From the NCBI GenBank assembly GCA_022570975.1, contig JACZYS010000077.1, positions 1-10,254 of the forward strand: 10,254 bases of DNA. The letters run 5' to 3'. This document shows positions 1 through 5,317 of this stretch, in pieces (positions within the stretch are counted from its first letter, which is position 1; the number at the start of each line of letters is the position of its first letter). A program made the translations under genes and the position numbers. The DNA comes from Candidatus Zixiibacteriota bacterium. Its GTDB lineage: Bacteria; Zixibacteria; MSB-5A5; GN15; FEB-12. The notes beneath the pieces are model-generated. The model was not told the origin of the DNA. It searched no databases and saw only the letters and a list, made by a program, of their open reading frames with translations.

Positions 1-2
1 TC

Positions 3-263
3 TTAACAATCTTAACATTAATACTATTGTTCGTCTTTACTTCATGTGATTCAGTACCGGTCAGAACCGACATCTCAAATTCTGGCAGTAGTGACCCCGC
101 CGACAACGGCGGAAATGGCAATGGAGACGGAAACGATGATCCAACCGGCACTGGAAATGGCCACGAAAACGGTCATGATCACGGGGAAGATGGAGACGGA
201 CATGTTCAGGACCACCCGGATAATGATGACGACCAAGATGACGACGATGATTCTGATGATTAA
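3..263 (+). CDS. Partial acidic, low-complexity lipoprotein (5' end missing)
   Basis: The reading frame is open from the left edge of the window to TAA at 261-263, so the true start lies upstream and at least 86 residues are visible. The first visible residues are a hydrophobic run (LTILTLILLFVFTSC) that reads as the second half of a lipoprotein signal peptide. The Cys encoded at 45-47 is the likely lipidated residue, though FTSC is an imperfect lipobox. The mature part is almost entirely Asp, Gly, Asn and His: first NGGNGNGDGND-like repeats, then a His-containing stretch (HENGHDHGEDGDGH), then a terminal poly-acidic run (DDDQDDDDDSDD). No folded domain is recognisable. Such a tail could bind divalent cations or act as a charged spacer at the cell surface; that is inference. 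An alternative is a truncated larger lipoprotein, but the natural stop argues that this is the real C-terminus. Confidence 0.6.
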   Translation, partial: LTILTLILLFVFTSCDSVPVRTDISNSGSSDPADNGGNGNGDGNDDPTGTGNGHENGHDHGEDGDGHVQDHPDNDDDQDDDDDSDD

Positions 264-359
264 TTAGAAGGACTTGTTGTTGGCGTCTTGAATTATATCA
301 ATAGGCTCACCTTTATGAATTTAAGAATAAAGCATCTCAGTTGATTAAATAAAATGCAA

Positions 360-388
360 TTGACAGGTTCTCTGTCTCAAGACATTAT
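360..388 (+). promoter_or_regulatory. Candidate sigma70-type promoter for the 868-residue gene
   Basis: A perfect TTGACA -35 box at 360-365 is followed, after 17 bases, by CATTAT at 383-388, which matches four of six positions of the -10 consensus. Transcription would begin near 395, giving a leader of about 124 bases before the ATG at 519. The region is AT-rich, so a chance -10 match is possible. No other good promoter is visible between the lipoprotein stop and this gene. Confidence 0.4.
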
Positions 389-402
389 TATATTTTATAC
401 AA

Positions 403-487
403 ATTGCAACAATACTGCCTCTCTGTCCGTTAATCTTTGAAACAGAGTCAATATTATAAGGCAAAGTAGTAATATTGCGTTTGCAAT
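403..487 (+). promoter_or_regulatory. Possible structured 5' leader: long imperfect stem
   Basis: ATTGCAACAATA at 403-414 can pair with TATTG at 473-477 and TTGCAAT at 481-487, giving 12 pairs interrupted by a three-base bulge (CGT, 478-480). Inside it, GCC 417-419 can pair with GGC 460-462 and CTCTGT 421-426 with ACAGAG 442-447. The stem begins a few bases after the predicted transcription start. No known riboswitch consensus is recognised. AT-rich sequence makes some pairing expected by chance. Confidence 0.25.
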
Positions 488-493
488 TAATCA

Positions 494-512
494 GCAAAGA
501 TTATATCTTTGC
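494..512 (+). promoter_or_regulatory. Perfect hairpin where the ribosome binding site would be expected
   Basis: GCAAAGAT at 494-501 and ATCTTTGC at 505-512 form a perfect 8-bp stem with a three-base loop, ending six bases before the ATG at 519. No Shine-Dalgarno sequence is visible upstream of that ATG. The gene may therefore be translated without one, or the start may be misplaced. The hairpin could limit translation; this is inferred from position only. Confidence 0.35.
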
Positions 513-518
513 TTTCTT

Positions 519-3125
519 ATGTTACGGAATTTGACAGCATTGAAAATTATTGCCAGAAGACTGCTTGCTTTATTTGGTCTTGTTATCCTTTATAGTTCAT
601 CAACAGTTCAAGCCAGAAATCAGCTTGATCAGAGCTTGAGCTCAAGTTTATCCGGACAGGCGGCTGTTACTCCTGCCTATTGCCTTGTTCAGCACAGAAT
701 AGGTGTTATCTCTTTGACTATCCAAAATAACGGAACATTTGGCTTTTACAGAAATTTTTTCAGCGGTGGTAGAGATTGTTTTACAGGAGATAGAATCTCT
801 TTTGGTTGTGAATATCCAAGAAGATCAAGCTTGGAAAGTCTTTACTATGGTGCTCTGTGGGTAGGGGCAGTAGTTGGGAATGACAGCATTGTTACCACCG
901 GTATGGCAGAGCCGGGTAATAATCTGGAATTTCATCCGGACGCTTCTCCATTAGGAGACATGATTCACCGCTCATTGCTTAATCCGGACGCACCGGAATT
1001 TAAAGACGCAATCTCAGATGAAGACTATATAGCTGTATATTATGACACTCTACAGGGGGCATCCCGGGACTTTCTGTCAAACAGACCGCATGCTCCATTG
1101 TATATAGAAGTCACACAAAAGTCTTATGCCTGGTCCTATTCGTATGCTGAAGATATAATTTTGATAGATTTATCTATTAAGAATATTGGCATTAGAAATC
1201 TCAAAGAGGTATATGTCGGCATTTTCATGGACGGAAATGTAGGCTACAACCCCGGCTATCCGTTTGATGACTTAACAGGATTTGTTGAAACATATCCGTT
1301 TAAAACTTCCTGTCTGGATTACGAAGATAAAGTCTATGTGGCCTGGATGGGAGATAACAATGGTGACCCGATTGACGGCCAGTTTGTTGAGGATGCTGGA
1401 ATTGATTTCATGAGAAAATCTGCCCCTCATGTTACCGGTACGAGAGTACTCAGAGTCGCTAATGAAGATTTAAAACCTTCATATAACTGGTGGATTGCCA
1501 GTAGTAACCCAACTTATGATTTTGGACCAAGGTTTAAAAACAACCCAAGGGATTTCAAAACCGGAGGGCTTGGCAACCCGGCCGGAGACAGAAATAAATA
1601 TTATCTAATGAAAAACGGCGAGATTGATTATGATATGTCACATACTATGACAGTCGGTTCACTGGACCAAACCTGGCTCTACCCAAGTCGTGCAGTAGCT
1701 TATTATGTTTCAAGAGGAATGGACACCAAGTACCTGCTCTCTTTTGGACCTTTTGATATTAGAACATCGGAATCAATTCCATTAACTTTTGCGTATTTTG
1801 GAGGTGAAAATTTTCATAACGACGCCGGGAATGGGAAGTTTCTGGGATTCAATCCGGATAGATTCAGAGATCATCTGGATTTTTCTGATTTGATGACCAA
1901 TGCCAGGTGGGCATCGTGGATATTTGATAATCCGGGAGTTGATACTGACGGCGATGGATTCTCCGGGAATTTTATTGTCTGTGTATTAGACTCGACTTTA
2001 ATAGATAGTCAGTGGTATCCACTTGTGGCTGAGACAACATTTTTTACAGGTGACGGTGTGCCGGATTTCAGAGGAGCTGCACCACCCCCTGCCCCGGATT
2101 TTAGTCTCAGGCCTACCGTTGCAGGCATCCACGTCCAATTCAACGGGCAAAGATCTGAAAGATCCAAGGACTTCCTGACCAACAGAGCTGATTTCGAAGG
2201 ATTTAATGTTTATGTTAGTCGTGATGAAAGGATAAGCAGCTACTCCCTTTATGCCACTTTTGACTACAGGAATTTTGATAAGTTTGTCTGGAACAGGTAT
2301 AACTTTCCGGTTGGAAAATATGAACTTCATGACCTCCCATATACGGAAGAAGAACTCCGCTGTATGTATGGAAGTTCATGTGATGACTCTTTTTTTGACC
2401 CTAACCAATACGGCCCCGGTAACCCGTTTTCGCCGGAAGGTTTCCCAGACTCTATCTTTTATTTTGCTCCTCATGGAGGAAATGCTTCCCAGTTTGGTTT
2501 AAGCAGTCCTATCAAAAAAGTATATCCGGAGGCATTAAACCCTCCTCCCGGTACTAACTTAGATACCCTTTCAGATGATTACCTAACAAATGAAGGAAAT
2601 TTGAAATATTATGAATATGAAATTACAATTGAAAACCTTTTGCCAACGGTCCCTTATTGGGTAAGTATTACTGCATTTGATTATGGTTCACCTAAAGCAG
2701 AATTGGGTCCGCTGGAAACAGCCCTGAACATTAATACACAAATGATTTACCCGGCAGGAAGCGAAAACCAGCTCTCCGGTGAAGATAAGAAAGTATTTGT
2801 CTATCCAAATCCATACAGAATCGATGGAAATTACAGGTCAAAGGGATTTGAGGGAAGAATAGAATTTAACCAGCCAAGCAACCGGGTAAGAGAAATTCAT
2901 TTTGTTAATCTCCCTCCCAACTGTATTATCAGGATATTTTCTCTTGATGGTGACTTGATAAAGGAGCTGTCTCATAATAAAGACCCCTTGAACCCAAATT
3001 CTTCCCATGCAATTTGGGATATTATTAGCAGAAACACCCAGGAAATTGTATCCGGACTTTATTATTGGGTTGTCGAAGATCCCAACGGTAAAATCCAAAT
3101 GGGTAAGCTGGTCATTATTATGTAA
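519..3125 (+). CDS. Large secreted protein with C-terminal T9SS-type sorting domain
   Basis: This 868-residue protein begins with a signal peptide (basic KIIARR, hydrophobic LLALFGLVILYSSS, likely cleavage after VQA near residue 32). Residues about 50-500 form a large region with no domain I can name. It contains Asp-rich loops (GDNNGDPIDG near 278-287, DTDGDGFSGN near 475-484) that could bind calcium, and the motif TGDGVPDFRGAAPPPAP near 510-526. Residues about 526-740 resemble a fibronectin type III-like module (FEGFNVYVSRDE; VPYWVSITAFDYGSP). The last ~110 residues (VFVYPNPYR at 759, NLPPNCIIRIFSLDG, WDIISRNTQEIVSGLYYW, MGKLVII) match the C-terminal beta-sandwich sorting domain seen in T9SS-type cargo of uncultured phyla. 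It is probably exported and surface-attached or released; its role is unknown. The ATG lacks a visible ribosome binding site, and no better start precedes the signal peptide. Confidence 0.88.
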   Translation: MLRNLTALKIIARRLLALFGLVILYSSSTVQARNQLDQSLSSSLSGQAAVTPAYCLVQHRIGVISLTIQNNGTFGFYRNFFSGGRDCFTGDRISFGCEYPRRSSLESLYYGALWVGAVVGNDSIVTTGMAEPGNNLEFHPDASPLGDMIHRSLLNPDAPEFKDAISDEDYIAVYYDTLQGASRDFLSNRPHAPLYIEVTQKSYAWSYSYAEDIILIDLSIKNIGIRNLKEVYVGIFMDGNVGYNPGYPFDDLTGFVETYPFKTSCLDYEDKVYVAWMGDNNGDPIDGQFVEDAGIDFMRKSAPHVTGTRVLRVANEDLKPSYNWWIASSNPTYDFGPRFKNNPRDFKTGGLGNPAGDRNKYYLMKNGEIDYDMSHTMTVGSLDQTWLYPSRAVAYYVSRGMDTKYLLSFGPFDIRTSESIPLTFAYFGGENFHNDAGNGKFLGFNPDRFRDHLDFSDLMTNARWASWIFDNPGVDTDGDGFSGNFIVCVLDSTLIDSQWYPLVAETTFFTGDGVPDFRGAAPPPAPDFSLRPTVAGIHVQFNGQRSERSKDFLTNRADFEGFNVYVSRDERISSYSLYATFDYRNFDKFVWNRYNFPVGKYELHDLPYTEEELRCMYGSSCDDSFFDPNQYGPGNPFSPEGFPDSIFYFAPHGGNASQFGLSSPIKKVYPEALNPPPGTNLDTLSDDYLTNEGNLKYYEYEITIENLLPTVPYWVSITAFDYGSPKAELGPLETALNINTQMIYPAGSENQLSGEDKKVFVYPNPYRIDGNYRSKGFEGRIEFNQPSNRVREIHFVNLPPNCIIRIFSLDGDLIKELSHNKDPLNPNSSHAIWDIISRNTQEIVSGLYYWVVEDPNGKIQMGKLVIIM

Positions 3126-3147
3126 TTAATCGTTAATTGGATTATTT
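3124..3147 (+). terminator. Weak candidate terminator after the 868-residue gene
   Basis: AATTAA at 3124-3129 and TTAATT at 3133-3138 form a short A/T-only stem overlapping the stop codon, followed by GGATTATTTTTTC. The T run is good but the stem has no G-C pairs, so termination here is doubtful. Confidence 0.2.
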
Positions 3148-3269
3148 TTTCATTATAAAGGTCAAATCAGATATTTATTACATATCATTTTCGTTTTGTG
3201 AAACATTCTGCATAACTGTGCAGAAAAAGAACAGATACGATAATGAGCCAGTAGTTTTTATCTCTCTAC

Positions 3270-3297
3270 TTTACAATAGTTTATGGGACTTTATAAT
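3270..3297 (+). promoter_or_regulatory. Candidate sigma70-type promoter (distal)
   Basis: TTTACA at 3270-3275 and a perfect TATAAT at 3292-3297 are separated by 16 bases. Transcription would start near 3304. It lies about 620 bases upstream of the next start codon, so it would produce either a very long leader or a separate non-coding transcript covering the hairpins at 3416-3468. Confidence 0.4.
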
Positions 3298-3415
3298 AAT
3301 CTTTCCAAATTAATTCTATAACGATAACAGTTGTTAATATGGCATATTGGTTGCTCAAAGAGATAAGGTGACGAATTTATGGCTGTGAAATAACGGCTTC
3401 CAATGAGAAGTGCTT

Positions 3416-3468
3416 GTCTGTTCTGCGGCTCTATATGAAAAGAGGGTTCATGAAAATGAACCAGAGAC
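3416..3468 (+). ncRNA. Possible structured RNA element with a GAAA-capped hairpin
   Basis: GGTTCAT 3445-3451 and ATGAACC 3456-3462 form a perfect 7-bp stem closed by a GAAA tetraloop. Just before it, CTCT 3429-3432 can pair with AGAG 3441-3444. GTCT 3416-3419 can pair with AGAC 3465-3468, enclosing both hairpins in a three-way junction. It lies downstream of the promoter-like sequence at 3270-3297 and upstream of the one at 3530-3558. No known RNA family is recognised, and no U-run follows that would end a small RNA. Confidence 0.25.
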
Positions 3469-3529
3469 TAAAGTTAAAATAGGACTAAAATGATTTAGCA
3501 AAAAAGTACAAAAAAATGAAAGTTTCCTA

Positions 3530-3558
3530 TTGACAATAGACGCATAGCATCTTATATT
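3530..3558 (+). promoter_or_regulatory. Strong sigma70-type promoter for the 369-residue dockerin gene
   Basis: A perfect TTGACA at 3530-3535 is followed, after exactly 17 bases, by TATATT at 3553-3558 (five of six consensus matches). An A-rich stretch (3500-3520) lies just upstream and could act as an UP element. Transcription would start near 3565, giving a leader of about 350 bases. This is the best promoter in the window. Confidence 0.6.
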
Positions 3559-3564
3559 CTTTGC

Positions 3565-3917
3565 GGATGATAGGTGAGTCTAACACAAAATAAAGATTCG
3601 GGCTAAAATTAAGCCAAACACATTTCTGATTTTTACTGTCTAAAGTACTTCAGCCTGCTGGTCGCTGTGGGGGCTTCCAGAGGGAATACTAAACTAACAC
3701 ATTTTTTAACAGTTTGTTAAAAGGCAGATTACAAAGGTTCATTATTACTGAAGCAACTATGTATTTTGAAAATTTGAGCAGAAATGTTGGAGCTGTATCA
3801 TCTCCTCCGCATATCTTTATTCGACTTAGAATTTGGAAGGACGGCGTCTATTTAAACTTTAACTAATGTATAGAAATTATGTTGGCAACCCAAATTCCTA
3901 CCTAAGGAGGAGTTTAT
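3565..3917 (+). promoter_or_regulatory. Long 5' leader with a stem that pairs with the ribosome binding site
   Basis: This gene-free stretch lies between the promoter at 3530-3558 and the ATG at 3918. A locally GC-richer stem lies at 3644-3690 (AGTA/TACT outer pairing; CCTGCTGG 3654-3661 with CCAGAGGG 3677-3684, one mismatch and one G-U). Near the gene, CTCCTCC at 3802-3808 is perfectly complementary to GGAGGAG at 3906-3912, which contains most of the Shine-Dalgarno sequence. Nested inside are GAATTTGG 3829-3836 pairing with CCAAATTC 3890-3897, and TCTAT 3847-3851 with ATAGA 3870-3874. The arrangement would hide the ribosome binding site when folded. No known riboswitch class is recognised. 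Confidence 0.35.
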
Positions 3918-5027
3918 ATGGCATTTAGTTTGAGTTCAAGACTATTCAAATCTGTTTCAGTTCTGTTTTTTGCAGCACTGATCATTTTTTCTTTTTCTCC
4001 GGAAGCATCCGCTATTCCGGAAATAATTGTAACAGTTGGTGATACCACCGGACTACCAAATGGATTAAATTCTGTTATTTCTATTTACATGGATAATTTC
4101 ATTGACACTATTGCCGGATTTAATCTCTGGATACAGTTGGACCGCCCAGACTTGATTAAGTTTCAGATAAACGCCGGAACTACAATTGATACTACCTATT
4201 GGATATGTAACGAATATGATGGGGGAAATTGTATTGACTCATCGGCAACTATCCCAATAGGTGCCTGGGATTTCGAGAATATTGATACAAGCATTATTCA
4301 AATTGGTAACCATGATACTACCGGTACTATGATATCAGGCTGGGAATATGTTGACTCCCGGTCTCTTTCAGGATTGGGTTCGGATATTAATATAAGTGCT
4401 TTCGCAGATTATCCACCCCCTCCTACAACGGCGGGGATTGCTCCTCAGCAGGGAGGACTGCTCATAAAAATTCTGGCAGATATCTTTGATATTCCCAATA
4501 CAGAATTAGAACGAACTGTCCATTTACTGATTCAACATGATATAGTTAATAAGTTCAATATGTCCAGAACCGATGGAAGCTCGATAGGTATTTCCTATGC
4601 ACCATATATTGATACTTCCTGTTATGTCTGTGATGTTCCTTGCGGACCTGGTTTATGTTGTGGATATGAAAAAGTCTCTCCGCCCGGCGGCGATTATGAT
4701 AATTGTGATTCCACTTTTATTATACCTGACTCTACTCCGTATGTAGATGAAACCATTGTCCTCTTGATAGACGGTTCTTTAACAGTTGAAATACCGCCAG
4801 AATATGTTTGCGGTCAAATTAACGGAGATGGTTCAGAATTTGCAAATATTGCTGATTTAACATACCTGGTAAGATATATTTTTAAAGGTGGCTCTGCCCC
4901 TGACCCGATATTGGGAGCGGACTTAAACTGCAGCGGGACTACTAATCCTGTAGATATAGCCGACCTAACTTACCTTGTAAGGTATTTGTTCAAAGGCGGA
5001 ACTGCGCCTTGTGCAGATTGTAATTGA
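3918..5027 (+). CDS. Secreted protein with cohesin-like region and C-terminal dockerin
   Basis: This 369-residue protein starts at an ATG seven bases after a strong AAGGAGG (3904-3910). Its signal peptide has the hydrophobic core VSVLFFAALIIFSFS and likely cleavage after ASA at residue 32. Residues about 35-210 look like a cohesin-type beta-sandwich (SVISIYMDNFIDTIAGFNLWIQLD near 52-75; GGLLIKILADIF near 179-190). A Cys-rich insert at 235-263 has six cysteines, including CYVC and CC pairs, suggesting disulfides. The C-terminus (298-369) is a two-repeat dockerin: QINGDGSEFANIADLTYL at 300-317 and DLNCSGTTNPVDIADLTYL at 335-353, each followed by VRYxFKGG. Dockerins bind calcium and dock onto cohesins. 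There is no T9SS sorting domain, so it may be held at the surface through a cohesin partner; the two following proteins carry cohesin-like domains. The specific binding partner and ligand are unknown. Confidence 0.88.
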   Translation: MAFSLSSRLFKSVSVLFFAALIIFSFSPEASAIPEIIVTVGDTTGLPNGLNSVISIYMDNFIDTIAGFNLWIQLDRPDLIKFQINAGTTIDTTYWICNEYDGGNCIDSSATIPIGAWDFENIDTSIIQIGNHDTTGTMISGWEYVDSRSLSGLGSDINISAFADYPPPPTTAGIAPQQGGLLIKILADIFDIPNTELERTVHLLIQHDIVNKFNMSRTDGSSIGISYAPYIDTSCYVCDVPCGPGLCCGYEKVSPPGGDYDNCDSTFIIPDSTPYVDETIVLLIDGSLTVEIPPEYVCGQINGDGSEFANIADLTYLVRYIFKGGSAPDPILGADLNCSGTTNPVDIADLTYLVRYLFKGGTAPCADCN

Positions 5028-5043
5028 TGAAAATCATAAAAAT

Positions 5044-5070
5044 ATTGTGCTGAACAAGCACAATTTACTT
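5044..5070 (+). terminator. Hairpin downstream of the dockerin gene, probable terminator
   Basis: ATTGTGCT at 5044-5051 and AGCACAAT at 5057-5064 form a perfect 8-bp stem with a five-base loop, 16 bases after the stop codon. It is followed by TTACTT, a weak T-run. It probably ends the transcript or protects its 3' end, but read-through into the next genes is likely because no clear promoter follows. Confidence 0.45.
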
Positions 5071-5130
5071 AAAGGATAAACGTTTAAAAAACAAACAGAG
5101 AAAGGAGGACGTTTAGAAGAGGTATTTATT

Positions 5131-5307
5131 ATGACACATGCTCAAATGAAAGAAAATCTAATAGCTTCATTGATACTCATTGCTATGACATATTCCTGGA
5201 TTAGGTGGCTCTCGTCCGGAACGTTGATTGGTTTTAGTTCTTTGAGGGGGAATACAATGATATTGTTAGATTTACAAATCGTAAAACATTTTAACGAAGA
5301 ATTTTAG
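5131..5307 (+). CDS. Possible 58-residue small membrane or leader protein
   Basis: An ATG at 5131 opens a 58-codon frame ending in TAG at 5305-5307. AGAAGAGG at 5115-5122 lies eight bases before the ATG, a plausible ribosome binding site; a stronger AGGAGG at 5103-5108 is too far away (22 bases). The peptide has a hydrophobic segment (IASLILIAMT, residues 11-20) followed by aromatic/basic YSWIRWL, consistent with one short membrane segment or a signal-like N-terminus. Its stop codon overlaps the AGGAG of the next gene (start 5318), so translation could be coupled. I recognise no family. It could equally be a chance frame in a 5' leader. Confidence 0.35.
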   Translation: MTHAQMKENLIASLILIAMTYSWIRWLSSGTLIGFSSLRGNTMILLDLQIVKHFNEEF

Positions 5308-5317
5308 GAGATTAATA

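Noticed and set aside
46..267. 73-codon plus-strand frame overlapping the lipoprotein gene
   Set aside because: Its Met/Thr-rich product is a shifted reading of Asp/Gly codons; the other frame has a signal peptide with a lipobox-like Cys.
1998..2330. 110-codon minus-strand frame
   Set aside because: Lies wholly inside the 868-residue gene, lacks a ribosome binding site and recognisable features.
3206..3225. Perfect 7-bp hairpin (TTCTGCA/TGCAGAA) downstream of the 868-residue gene
   Set aside because: Followed by A-rich rather than T-rich sequence on the plus strand, so not a convincing terminator; no other role is evident.
3434..3481. 15-codon frame starting at an ATG in the gene-free region
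   Set aside because: Too short, no ribosome binding site, and overlaps the hairpin element.
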